A stretch of DNA of 64,000 nt from Bog-473 sp036502025 (GTDB lineage: Bacteria > Actinomycetota > Acidimicrobiia > Acidimicrobiales > RAAP-2): contig DASXZJ010000120.1 of assembly GCA_036502025.1 (NCBI GenBank), positions 4,260-68,259 on the forward strand, in the 5' to 3' direction. Every line of letters begins with the position of its first letter. The first letter of the stretch is position 1. The position numbers and the translations under genes were made by a program. The notes under the pieces were generated by a model. It had not been told where the DNA came from. It saw only the letters and a list, made by a program, of their open reading frames with translations, and did not search any database. Below are positions 7,991-16,880 of this stretch, one piece after another.

Positions 7991-10900
7991 ATGACATCGA
8001 GTTTCAGGCCGCACCACCACCGTGGCGGACGCGGTACGTGGCGTCGCTCCCCGCTCTGGGCCGGCTTGGTCCGCTCGCTCCGCGTCACCGTCCCAGCCGG
8101 AGCTGCTCTCTTCGGGAGCGTGGTCTTCGCCGGCTTCGCTCCCGCAGGAGCCGCTTCCATAGAGGCGCAGGTGCGTCTCCCCGCCTCGGCCGCTTTGGTG
8201 CCTCAGGGGGCCAAGGTCGAAGGTCAGGTGCAGCCAGGTGCGGCCCTCAACGGCGAGGTCTCCCTGGCTCCCGCCGACCCCACGGCGTTGACCCAGTACG
8301 CCGACGCCGTCTCGACCCCGGGCAACGCACAATTCCATCAATATCTCTCGCCCGGTTCGTTCGCCCAGCGCTTCGGAGCGGGTTCGTCGGCGCTCAACGC
8401 CACGGCGGCGTGGCTCAGTTCTTCCGGATTCTCCGGAGTCTCGATCGATCCCGACCATCTGTTCGTGCATTTCAGCGGAACTGCCGCCGCGGTCAATGCA
8501 ACTTTCGGCCTTTCGGTGGAGAACGTTCAGCTGACCGATGGGTCAAAGGCCATCCTCCCAAGTAGCGCTCCGCTTGTCCCCAAGTCGCTCTCCTCGGAGA
8601 TCACGGGGATTCTGGGCCTCGACACCGCAGTGACCCCACATGACTCCATGGTCAAGGATCCGACCGTCACCGAGCCGGTACAGGTGGCACCCCAGTCCAA
8701 CGCCCTTCGTGCCCATGCGCTCGGTGGATCGGCTACCTCGTCACCGGACACAACCTGTGCGGGTGCGACGGCGCTGGCGGCAGCTGGCGTACTGAGTGCG
8801 CAGCAGTTGGCCACTCTTTACGGGTTCGGGTCGCTGTACGCCCAGGGGCGGTTGGGCGCCGGGGTCACCATTGGGCTGGTCGAGCTCGAGCCCTACTCGC
8901 CTTCTGACATCAACACCTACCTGTCGTGCTACGACGTCAACCCTGAGGTCACCAACGTCGACGTGGACGGTGGACCCGGCACGGGGCCCGGTCAAGGTGA
9001 GGCCGCCATGGACATCGAAGCTATTGCCGGATTGGCCCCCGAGAGCCACATCGCGGTGTACCAAGGCGTGGCTGCGGCCAAGGCGTCCGACGCCAACATG
9101 ATTGACATCTACCAGAGGATCGCACAGGACGATACCGCCAAAGTGGTGTCTACCTCCTGGGGCGAGTGCGAGACCCAAGCTGACCCGGCCCTTCTCAATG
9201 CAGAGAACACTCTCTTCGAGCAGATGGCCGTTCAGGGTCAGTCCGTGTTCGCCGCGTCGGGTGACTCGGGATCGGAGTCCTGCTTTGTCTCATCGGACGC
9301 GGCCGATACCAGCCTGACCGTTTCTGACCCGGCGTCGCAGCCGTTTGTGACAGGGGTCGGCGGCGTGACGGTGACTCCGACCGGCGGGGGCGCCACCCAG
9401 AAGACCTGGAACAACTGTCAGGGCGAGGCTTTCGCCATCTGTGCCGACGGCGCCATCGGAGGTGCCAGCGGCGGTGGCGTCTCCAGCGTGTGGTCCAAGC
9501 CAGCGTGGCAGACCGGCGCGGGTACCTCCGGCGGCATGCGGCAGGTGCCTGATGTCTCGGCCTCGGCGGATCCTCATCACGCTGACGCAATCAGCTGGGC
9601 CGGCGGTTGGATTCCCATAGCGGGCACTAGCGCGGCGGCCCCCCTCTGGGCCGCCGCCACCGCGTTGGTCGATCAGGGGTGCGCCTCGCCGGTGGGCTTC
9701 GCCAACGGCGCTCTCTATGCCCACCCAGGCGTCACGAGTGATGTCGCCTCTGGAAACAACGACTACACCAACACCAACGGCGGCTCTTACCCCTCCAATC
9801 CCGGTTACGACATGGCCACCGGCCTGGGCGTTCCCAACGGCAACAACATGGCTGCCCTGCTCGAGCCGAGCGGTTGTCCCTCCGTCTCATCCCTCTCCGC
9901 CACCACCGGACCGGCAAGCGGGGGCACCGCGGTCACGATCAGCGGAGTCAACCTGGTCAAGGCGACGGCGGTCCATTTCGGCACCAATGTGGCTTCCTTC
10001 GTGGTCCAGCCATCATCGGGCACGATCGTCGCCCGGGCACCTGCGGGGTCTCCGGGAACGGCCGAGGTGACGGTCACCACGTCTGGTGGCACGAGTGCCG
10101 CCACGGCCTTTGCCGGTTTCACCTATTCGGGTAGCGCTCCATTGCCCGTGGTCGGATTGGTCAATCCGGACGGAGCTCCCGTGGCCGGTCGTCCCGAAGT
10201 CAGCGTGACCGGGTCAGGGTTCACCGGCGCGACGGCGGTCTACGTGGGCAACATGCCGGCGACCTTCAGCGTGCAGTCGGACACCGCACTCACGCTCGCA
10301 GCCCCGGCCGCCCCCGAACCTGAAGTTGTCGACATAACCGTCGTCGGACCTGGCGGCACCTCGGCCCGCAACCAGGCCGACCTCTTCTACTACGACTCCT
10401 TCGTTTCGTTGAACTACGTCCACGGGTACACCGCCGCCAGTGGCGACGGCAATGTGTACGCGGTCGGCGACGCTCCCTACTACGGCTCGATGTACGGCAC
10501 GCACTTGAGCGCACCCATCGTGGGAATGGTCACCACTCCAAGCCAACATGGGTACTGGCTCGACGCATCGGACGGAGGCATCTTTTCCTTCGGGAATGCT
10601 GGTTTCTTCGGTTCAATGGGCGGGCACCACCTCAACGAGCCGATCGTGGGCATGGCCACGACGCCCGATGGCGCTGGCTATTGGGAGGTGGCGTCGGACG
10701 GTGGCATCTTCTCCTTCGGTGACGCGCGGTTCTTCGGCTCAACCGGGGCCCTACACCTCGCCGAGCCCATTGAATCGATGGCTGCCATGCCTGACGGCGG
10801 TGGTTACTGGATGATGGCGTCGGACGGCGGGATCTTCGCGTTCGGTGATGCCGCCTTCTACGGCTCGGCCGTCGGGCACGCCGGACTCTGGACCACTATG

Positions 10901-11065
10901 GCCGTCGCTCCTCCCGGAGTGGGTTACATGCTCATGTCCTCCACCGGCACCGGACTGGCCTGCGGACACGGGTTCTATGTGATCGGAAGCGACTGGGGTG
11001 CACTGAACCCGACCGCCCCGCTCATCGCGATGAACTTCTATACAACCGCAACCGAGGCCTCCTGA
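7991..11065 (+). CDS. Secreted S53 (sedolisin/kumamolisin) peptidase with IPT/TIG domains and GYW repeats
   Basis: A 1024-residue secreted serine-carboxyl protease. After a signal sequence (about 30-56) comes a pro-kumamolisin activation domain (about 60-215). The catalytic domain (about 265-630) has Glu337 and Asp341 in GEAAMDIEAIAGLAP, with the four-residue spacing of kumamolisin, and Ser547 in AGTSAAAPLWAA. The calcium-site region reads PGYDMATGLGVPNG. Two IPT/TIG beta-sandwich domains follow (about 633-805), then about five GYW-type repeats (about 810-1000). It is probably autoprocessed and active outside the cell, possibly at low pH as is usual for the family. Substrates are unknown. Confidence 0.92.
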   Translation: MTSSFRPHHHRGGRGTWRRSPLWAGLVRSLRVTVPAGAALFGSVVFAGFAPAGAASIEAQVRLPASAALVPQGAKVEGQVQPGAALNGEVSLAPADPTALTQYADAVSTPGNAQFHQYLSPGSFAQRFGAGSSALNATAAWLSSSGFSGVSIDPDHLFVHFSGTAAAVNATFGLSVENVQLTDGSKAILPSSAPLVPKSLSSEITGILGLDTAVTPHDSMVKDPTVTEPVQVAPQSNALRAHALGGSATSSPDTTCAGATALAAAGVLSAQQLATLYGFGSLYAQGRLGAGVTIGLVELEPYSPSDINTYLSCYDVNPEVTNVDVDGGPGTGPGQGEAAMDIEAIAGLAPESHIAVYQGVAAAKASDANMIDIYQRIAQDDTAKVVSTSWGECETQADPALLNAENTLFEQMAVQGQSVFAASGDSGSESCFVSSDAADTSLTVSDPASQPFVTGVGGVTVTPTGGGATQKTWNNCQGEAFAICADGAIGGASGGGVSSVWSKPAWQTGAGTSGGMRQVPDVSASADPHHADAISWAGGWIPIAGTSAAAPLWAAATALVDQGCASPVGFANGALYAHPGVTSDVASGNNDYTNTNGGSYPSNPGYDMATGLGVPNGNNMAALLEPSGCPSVSSLSATTGPASGGTAVTISGVNLVKATAVHFGTNVASFVVQPSSGTIVARAPAGSPGTAEVTVTTSGGTSAATAFAGFTYSGSAPLPVVGLVNPDGAPVAGRPEVSVTGSGFTGATAVYVGNMPATFSVQSDTALTLAAPAAPEPEVVDITVVGPGGTSARNQADLFYYDSFVSLNYVHGYTAASGDGNVYAVGDAPYYGSMYGTHLSAPIVGMVTTPSQHGYWLDASDGGIFSFGNAGFFGSMGGHHLNEPIVGMATTPDGAGYWEVASDGGIFSFGDARFFGSTGALHLAEPIESMAAMPDGGGYWMMASDGGIFAFGDAAFYGSAVGHAGLWTTMAVAPPGVGYMLMSSTGTGLACGHGFYVIGSDWGALNPTAPLIAMNFYTTATEAS

Positions 11066-11348
11066 CCTCGTGCCTGGCACGATAGAGCTGTAACCCGGGC
11101 CCCTTAGGTCGTCGGGAGTCCGGAGACTCTGCCAAAAACTTCAAGCCGTTGACCGGCGGCGTATCGCCGTCCGGGTGTCAACCGTGGCACGCCACTCCGG
11201 CAATGCCTAAGGTCAGTGCGGCAGATCGGATGCCCGTGGCGAAGGCAGCTCAGGCTGGTGGCACTGTGAACTTGGTGGCGGGACTCGCGTGGGAGACCCC
11301 GCTGGGTGCCGGGCATCGATGGTCGTCGCGCCGAGAGGAGCGCGGCCG

Positions 11349-12184
11349 ATGCGCCTGACCGTCAATGGGACCAAGTTGTTCGTGGACGTGGAAGGGGCCA
11401 AGTTCGTTCCCGACGGCGACATCATGCGGGAGAAGCCCACCATCGTACTCTTACATGGGGGTCCGGGCTTTGATCATTCGCAGTTCAAGCCGCAGTTCTC
11501 CCAGCTCGCCGACGTCGCCCAACTGGTGTATCTGGACCACCGTGGGTGCGGGCGGAGCGATCGGGACGATCCGAACTCGTGGACTCTCGAGACGTGGGCC
11601 GACGGCGTGAAGGGTGTCTGCGACGCCCTGGAGATCGAGCGCCCCATCGTGCTCGGGTGGTCGTTCGGGGGGTTCGTGGCCATGGCGTACGCGGCGCGGT
11701 ATCCCGGCCACGCCGAGAAGTTGATCCTCCAGTCCACGGCGGCGCGCCTGGACGTGGACGTCATCGCCGCCGCCTTCGAGTCGGTCGGGGGAGCGGAGGC
11801 GGCGGCCATTGCCCGGGCGTTCTGGACGTCGCCCGACAACGAGACGATCGTGGCGTACCTCCAACGCTGCATCCCGCTGTATCACCCGGCCCGCTCGACC
11901 CGGCCGTCCTTTCCCGGTGCCTGCTGAACGTCGACCTCCTCATGGGTTTCGACGGTGAGAAGGAGATGGACCAGCGGGAAGCCTTGCGGCGGATCGAGAT
12001 CCCCGTCCTCGTCCTGGCCGGAGCGCTCGATCCGATCACTCCGGTGGCGTCGGCCGAGGAGATCGTGGCGGCACTGGGACGACCCGACGTCGAGTTGGAG
12101 GTGCTCGGGGCGTCCGGCCACTTCGCACACCTCAGTGAGCCGGACCGGTTCTTCTCCCTGGTGCAGTCGTTCGTCCTGGCATGA
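11349..12184 (+). pseudogene. Alpha/beta hydrolase (proline-iminopeptidase-like), frameshifted
   Basis: Two overlapping frames together encode one complete alpha/beta hydrolase. The first (from ATG 11349, with GAGGAG 8 bases upstream) carries the oxyanion segment LLHGGPGFDHS, LDHRGCGRSD and the nucleophile elbow GWSFGG. It runs out of homology near 11890. The second frame continues with LDPAVLSRCLLNVDLL, LVLAGALDPITP (the acid residue) and ASGHFAHLSEPDRF (catalytic His), ending at 12184. One base appears to be missing in the C-rich stretch around 11890-11900 (GGCCCGCTC), consistent with either a real -1 frameshift or an undercalled homopolymer. If the base is restored, the protein would be about 278 residues and intact. 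Confidence 0.8.
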
Positions 12185-12271
12185 GGGCACCGAGCGGCTC
12201 GCAGATTCACTGACCGCCTGCCAAAGAGAATAATCTTGGCCTATGTCAGGCATGCTGGACCAGGGTCGAGT

Positions 12272-13165
12272 GTGCCCATAGCTCACCTCCCGGCCGGAAC
12301 CACCGCCGAGGCGGTGGCCGAAGCGGTGACCTCACAAGGCGCGGTCATCGTGGACCGGCTGGCCCCGCACGAACTACTAGACCGCATCGCGCTCGAACTC
12401 GACTCGTGGCTGGCCGCCACGCCTATGGGCCCCGATGACTTCAGCGGCAACAGCACTCGCCGGACCGGCGCGCTCATCGCCCGCTCGGTCTCGAGCCGGG
12501 AGTTGGTGCAGCATCCGCTGGCCCTGGGTGCGGCCGGACTGGTACTGGGACATGCCACGAACTTTCAGCTCCATCTGACCCAGCTCATCGCCATCGGCGC
12601 GGGGGAGACCCCGCAACCCATCCACCGGGACCAGTGGGCGTTCGACTTCTTTCCGTTTCCGCGGGGTTACGACGTCCAGTGCAACACCATCTGGGCTCAA
12701 ACCGATTTCACCGAGGCCAACGGCGCCACCCGGGTCGTGGTGGGGAGCAACACGGCGGACGATGGTCTGTCGTTCCACCAGGTCGACACCGAACCGGCCG
12801 AGATGGAGCGTGGCTCGGTCTTGTTCTACTCGGGCAGCGTTTACCACGGCGGCGGAGCCAACCGGACCGAGACGACACGGGTGGGCATCAACATCACCTA
12901 CAACGTGGCGTGGTTGCGCCAGGAGGAGAACCAGTACCTCTCCGTGCCGCGCCAGGTGGCCGAGACCCTGCCGACCGAGCTCCTCAGGCTTATGGGGTAC
13001 GACCGGGGTGCCTACGCCCTGGGGTACATCGATGACCTGCGTGATCCCATCGAGGCCATCCGCCCCGGGAGCGGCGCGATCGGCTTCGGGCGAACCGATG
13101 CCTCCACTGCCGTGCCGGTTGCCTTCGGCGAGGACGCGGCCGCCGCGGCACTGGCGACTGAGTAG
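12272..13165 (+). CDS. Phytanoyl-CoA dioxygenase (PhyH) family Fe(II)/2-oxoglutarate oxygenase
   Basis: A 297-residue non-haem iron, 2-oxoglutarate-dependent dioxygenase. The metal-binding facial triad is visible as HRD in PIHRDQW and the distal His in VYHGGGAN; Arg in TTRVGINI is the likely 2-oxoglutarate contact. GTG 12272 is chosen because VPIAHLPA fits the usual beginning of the family and AGGG lies just upstream; a TTG at 12236 in the same frame is the alternative. It is followed 9 bp later by a GNAT gene and may be co-transcribed with it. The family hydroxylates many small molecules; the substrate here is unknown. Confidence 0.85.
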   Translation: MPIAHLPAGTTAEAVAEAVTSQGAVIVDRLAPHELLDRIALELDSWLAATPMGPDDFSGNSTRRTGALIARSVSSRELVQHPLALGAAGLVLGHATNFQLHLTQLIAIGAGETPQPIHRDQWAFDFFPFPRGYDVQCNTIWAQTDFTEANGATRVVVGSNTADDGLSFHQVDTEPAEMERGSVLFYSGSVYHGGGANRTETTRVGINITYNVAWLRQEENQYLSVPRQVAETLPTELLRLMGYDRGAYALGYIDDLRDPIEAIRPGSGAIGFGRTDASTAVPVAFGEDAAAAALATE

Positions 13166-13174
13166 TCGGCGCGC

Positions 13175-13654
13175 GTGAACTTTGAGATCCGGCCTGCCAC
13201 CCCGGCGGATCACGATGAGCTCTTCGCCGCCTTTACCGAGATCGTCGTCTCCGGCGACGGCTTTCCCCAGGCGTCACCGATCTCGCGGGCCGAGTTCGAC
13301 GAGTACTGGATCGCCCACTCCTCGTCGGTGTACGTCGTGCGGATCGATGGGCGGTTGGTCGGCGGGTACTACATCAAGCCGAACTTCGTCGGGCGGGCAG
13401 CTCACATCGCCAATGCGGGCTATTTCGTGCTGTCGGCGCACCGTGGTCGTGGCCTGGGACGGGCCCTGGTCGAGCATTCGCTGGACCAAGCGCGACGGGC
13501 CGGGTTCGATGCCATGCAGTTCAACCTGGTCTTCGCATCGAATCCAGCGAGGGCGTTGTACCGCGAGCTGGGCTTCGTCGAAATCGGGTGTATTCCTGAC
13601 GCCGTTGACGGCGAGGATGCCGTGATCTATTGGTGCAGCCTGGAGACCCGATGA
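13175..13654 (+). CDS. GNAT-family N-acetyltransferase
   Basis: A 159-residue acetyltransferase with the whole GNAT fold: IRPATPADHDEL at the start, the acetyl-CoA-binding motif A in LSAHRGRGLGRALVEHSLDQA (signature R/Q-x-x-G-x-G/A), and motif B in NPARALYRELGF. It starts at GTG 13175 immediately after the PhyH gene, and its stop overlaps the start of the crotonase gene by 4 bp (ATGA), so the three probably form one unit. The acceptor substrate cannot be told from sequence. Confidence 0.88.
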   Translation: MNFEIRPATPADHDELFAAFTEIVVSGDGFPQASPISRAEFDEYWIAHSSSVYVVRIDGRLVGGYYIKPNFVGRAAHIANAGYFVLSAHRGRGLGRALVEHSLDQARRAGFDAMQFNLVFASNPARALYRELGFVEIGCIPDAVDGEDAVIYWCSLETR

Positions 13655-14403
13655 GCGAGGTCACCTGTGACGTGGTAGCCGACCACGTCGCGATGGTCTG
13701 TTTGCGTCGCCCACCCAACAACTTCTTCGACACCGAGCTCTTGAGCGAGTTGGCCGGCGTCTATGAGGAGATGGCGACGACAACCTGGTGCCGAGTGATC
13801 GTGCTGACCTCCGAAGGGCGGCACTTCTGCGCCGGTCTCGATTTCGCGACCAACCGGCATCAGGACATCGCCGAGCTCTACGGCCATGCGCTCCGACTCT
13901 TCGCCGCCCCCCTCCCGGTGGTGGCTGCCGTGCAGGGCGCCGCGGTGGGGGGCGGGTTCGGGCTCGCCCTCTCCGCCGACTTCCGGATCGCCTCTCCCAG
14001 CAGCCGGTTCAGTGCCAACTTCGCTCGCTTGGGCTTCCATCACGGGTTCGGGATGTCGGTGACGCTGCCCGCGGTGGCCGGTCGACAGGCGGCAGCGGAC
14101 CTTCTCTACACCGGTCGCCGGGTCGGGGGAGCGGAGGCTCGGGCTCTGGGAATCTGCGACGACCTGGTTGCCGAGGACCACCTGCGGGAGGCGGCCACCA
14201 CGCTCGCTCGTGCCATTGCTGCCTCGGGGCCACTGGCGGTCCGCTCCATCCGGTCCACTCTCCATGGTGACCTGGTGGAACGGTTGCGCTCGGCCATGGA
14301 CCACGAGTGCACCGAGCAAGAGAGGCTGCGCCACACGGACGACTTCGCCGAGGGGATCACAGCCAGTGCGGAACGCCGGGATCCGGATTTCTCCGGTGCG
14401 TGA
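13651..14403 (+). CDS. Crotonase / enoyl-CoA hydratase-isomerase family protein
   Basis: A 250-residue crotonase-fold protein acting on acyl-CoA thioesters. The two oxyanion-hole segments are clear (GRHFCAGLDF and GAAVGGGFGLALSADFRIA). The two catalytic glutamates of classical enoyl-CoA hydratase are not evident: the usual PE-x-x-LG region reads NFARLGFHHGFGMS. The reaction may therefore be isomerisation, hydrolysis or something else within the superfamily. ATG 13651 overlaps the GNAT stop by 4 bp, indicating translational coupling. An 8-bp-stem hairpin lies 70 bp downstream. Confidence 0.88.
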   Translation: MSEVTCDVVADHVAMVCLRRPPNNFFDTELLSELAGVYEEMATTTWCRVIVLTSEGRHFCAGLDFATNRHQDIAELYGHALRLFAAPLPVVAAVQGAAVGGGFGLALSADFRIASPSSRFSANFARLGFHHGFGMSVTLPAVAGRQAAADLLYTGRRVGGAEARALGICDDLVAEDHLREAATTLARAIAASGPLAVRSIRSTLHGDLVERLRSAMDHECTEQERLRHTDDFAEGITASAERRDPDFSGA

Positions 14404-14470
14404 CCGCTTCTCAACCAGGTAACTAGAGGGGCACTCGAACCAATTCCCCGCTTCGTGCGTCAAGGAGGGG

Positions 14471-14494
14471 AGGGAGGGTCGAGTCGCCCTCCCT
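14471..14494. other. Hairpin between the crotonase and SIMPL genes
   Basis: AGGGAGGG (14471-14478) and CCCTCCCT (14487-14494) form a perfect 8-bp stem with an 8-base loop. No T-run follows, so intrinsic termination is unproven. It lies 24 bp upstream of the SIMPL gene and could also shape the 5' end of its transcript. Confidence 0.4.
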
Positions 14495-14517
14495 GGTGAG
14501 CCAAGGAGAGGCGACGC

Positions 14518-15369
14518 ATGAGTGACGACACAGAGCCCGACGTTCCGCAGGACGCGCCCCGAGGGGCCTGGCGGGGCAGCTCGACCACGGTGAGGTTCCT
14601 GGCGCCGGCCGTCGTGGTGGCCGTGGTGCTGGGGGCGGTGGCGCTCGGCCTCACCCTCACCTCCCCCGATGCCACGGCGTCAACCCACCCCGCCGTCACG
14701 TGCAGCTCGACCACGGCGAAGTTGACCGTGCAGGGCATGGGGCAGGCGACCGTGTCGCCCGACCTCCTGACGGTGGTTGTCGACGTCGATGCCTCCGGGC
14801 CGAGCGCCACCGAGGCCATGGCCTCGGACAACGTCAAGGTGACCGGCGCCGTGGCCGCCTTCGAGGGCGGTGGTGTGGCGGGCAAGGACATCCAGACCTC
14901 CGGCCTGAGCCTTCAGCCCCAGTACGCCTACCCCAAGAGCGGTCCGATCGTGACCGGCTACGCGGTGACCAACTCGGTCACCGCCACTCTGCGCGACGTC
15001 AACAAGGCCGGGGCGGTGATCGACGCCGTGGTGGGCTCGGCCGGCAACGCCGTGCAGATCAACTCCATCTCGTTCTCGGTGGCGCACCCGAGCGGCACGG
15101 AAGACCTGGCCCGCTCGCGGGCCGTGACCCAAGCGGTGAGCCACGCCAAGGCGATGGCCACGGCCGCCGCCCGAGCCCTCGGTCCGGTGTGCTCCCTCAC
15201 CGACCAGACCCGGTCAACGGCTCTTCCGTCCCTCAATCAGCAGGATTTTTCCGAGGCCGTTGGGAGCGCCGCCCCTGTCCCCGCGGTGCCGATCGAAACG
15301 GGATCGCAGACCGATTCGGCCCAGATCACCCTGGTCTACGCACTCGAGCCTCTACCCACGCGGGGCTAG
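14518..15369 (+). CDS. SIMPL-domain (DUF541) exported protein
   Basis: A 283-residue protein with one N-terminal membrane/signal segment (about residues 27-48, FLAPAVVVAVVLGAVALGL) followed by a SIMPL domain (about 65-278). Typical features are VQGMGQATVSPDLLTV at the start of the domain, DIQTSGLSLQPQY, YAVTNSVTATLRDV and the closing ITLVYAL. SIMPL proteins are periplasmic or surface proteins of uncertain function. ATG 14518 has AAGGAGAGG upstream. It appears to be a single gene between the crotonase and P450 units. Confidence 0.88.
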   Translation: MSDDTEPDVPQDAPRGAWRGSSTTVRFLAPAVVVAVVLGAVALGLTLTSPDATASTHPAVTCSSTTAKLTVQGMGQATVSPDLLTVVVDVDASGPSATEAMASDNVKVTGAVAAFEGGGVAGKDIQTSGLSLQPQYAYPKSGPIVTGYAVTNSVTATLRDVNKAGAVIDAVVGSAGNAVQINSISFSVAHPSGTEDLARSRAVTQAVSHAKAMATAAARALGPVCSLTDQTRSTALPSLNQQDFSEAVGSAAPVPAVPIETGSQTDSAQITLVYALEPLPTRG

Positions 15370-15450
15370 GGCCTCCGCGGGGTGGGTAAAATCGCAGGAA
15401 GTAGGGTGACGCCACACCAGCTCTGACCCGGACGGCCCAAGGGGGATCCC

Positions 15451-16665
15451 ATGACACAGATAGCGCCCGTCAGCGACTGGGCGAGTGACTTTGACGTGCT
15501 CGACCCGCGGTACATCACCGATCCCTTCAGCATCTGGGACGACTTGCGATCGACGTGCCCCATCGCCCACACCGACCGGCGGGTGAGCAGTTGGCTCCCG
15601 ACCCGCTACGAGGACGTCACGGCCATCGCGCACGACATCGAGCATTTCAGCTCGCTCAGGGTGGCGGTGATCCCGGGCGGGGAGGACGACGAGCCGGACG
15701 AGAGCTTCGACGGCCCGAACCTCGAGTACGGTTTGCCGCCCATCTCCGCCGACCCGCCGCTCCACACCTGGACCCGGCGCCTGTTGCTGCCGTGGTTCTC
15801 CCACCGGCGGGTCGAGGGGTACATCCCTCTGACCCGCGACCTCTGCCGGGGCCTCCTCGACGACCTGGCCGGCGCCGGCCATGCGGACGCCGCGGCCGAC
15901 TACGCGCAGCAGATCCCGGTACGGGTGATCGCCCACATCCTGGGCGTGTCGACCGACATGTCCGACTCGTTCACGCTGTGGGTGCGCGACATCCTCGAGT
16001 TCGCCGATGATCCCGAACGCCGCCAGCGGGGCGCCGAGGGGTTGCTCAACTACTTCATCGCCCAGCTCGAGTACCGCCGGGCCAATCCCGGTGAGGATCT
16101 GCTGAGCGAGTTGCTGTCCACCGAGGTGGAGGGCAAGCCCTTGGACGACGGGATCATCCTCGGCATCGCCGCCCTGGTCCTGATCGCCGGGGTCGACACC
16201 ACCTGGAGCGCCATCGGCTCGTCCTTGTGGCACCTCGCCACCCACCCCGGGGACCAGAAGAGACTGGTGGCCGAGCCCGAACTGATGCCGACCGCCGTCG
16301 AGGAGCTCCTGCGGGCCTACTCGCCGGTGACCATGGCTCGGTTGGTGGTGCAGGACGTGGAGTTCGGTGGTTGCCCGATGAAAGAGGGGGACAAGGTGCT
16401 GATGAACTTCCCGGCGGCCAACCGCGACCCCGAGGCTTTCGAGAGCCCGGGCGAGGTGGTGCTGGATCGAGCCCACAATCGTCACGTTGCGTTCGGATCC
16501 GGGATTCACCGTTGTGCCGGGTCGAACCTGGCCCGGATGGAGCTGCAGGTGGCGCTGGAAGAGTGGCTCGAGCGGATTCCTGTCTTCGCGCTGGAAGAGG
16601 GCAAGGACATCGCCTGGGCTGGCGGTCAGGTCCGGGGGCCCCGCGTCCTGCCGGTGGTCTTTTGA
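15451..16665 (+). CDS. Cytochrome P450
   Basis: A 404-residue soluble bacterial P450 monooxygenase. The I-helix oxygen-activation motif is AGVDTTWSAIGS, the K-helix ExxR is EELLRAY, and the haem loop is FGSGIHRCAGSNLARME with the cysteine thiolate ligand. It starts at ATG 15451 with AAGGGGG upstream. Its TGA overlaps the ATG of a dedicated ferredoxin by one base (TGATG), so the electron donor is co-translated. The following alpha/beta hydrolase may act on the product. The substrate is unknown; steroid or terpenoid-like compounds are common for such operons (inference). Confidence 0.95.
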   Translation: MTQIAPVSDWASDFDVLDPRYITDPFSIWDDLRSTCPIAHTDRRVSSWLPTRYEDVTAIAHDIEHFSSLRVAVIPGGEDDEPDESFDGPNLEYGLPPISADPPLHTWTRRLLLPWFSHRRVEGYIPLTRDLCRGLLDDLAGAGHADAAADYAQQIPVRVIAHILGVSTDMSDSFTLWVRDILEFADDPERRQRGAEGLLNYFIAQLEYRRANPGEDLLSELLSTEVEGKPLDDGIILGIAALVLIAGVDTTWSAIGSSLWHLATHPGDQKRLVAEPELMPTAVEELLRAYSPVTMARLVVQDVEFGGCPMKEGDKVLMNFPAANRDPEAFESPGEVVLDRAHNRHVAFGSGIHRCAGSNLARMELQVALEEWLERIPVFALEEGKDIAWAGGQVRGPRVLPVVF

Positions 16666-16859
16666 TGAAGATCCGGGTTGATCCTGACAAATGCCAGGGC
16701 CACGCCCGGTGCTACGGGCTGGCACCGGAGCTCTTCGACGTCGACGACTACGGGCAGGCGTCGGTGATCGTTGACGTCGTACCCAAGGAACTCGAGGACA
16801 AGGCACGGCTCGCCGTGGCCAACTGTCCCGAATATGCCATCGAAATCCTCAGCGACTAG
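16665..16859 (+). CDS. P450-associated [3Fe-4S] ferredoxin
   Basis: A 64-residue ferredoxin that should pass electrons to the P450 encoded immediately upstream. The cluster ligands are Cys10 and Cys16 within C-x-x-H-x-x-C (CQGHARC) and Cys54 in ANCPE. Replacement of the central cysteine by His is typical of actinobacterial P450 partner ferredoxins. The start codon overlaps the P450 stop. No ferredoxin reductase is encoded nearby. Confidence 0.92.
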   Translation: MKIRVDPDKCQGHARCYGLAPELFDVDDYGQASVIVDVVPKELEDKARLAVANCPEYAIEILSD

Positions 16860-16880
16860 TAATCGACCCAGCCAAGGCTG

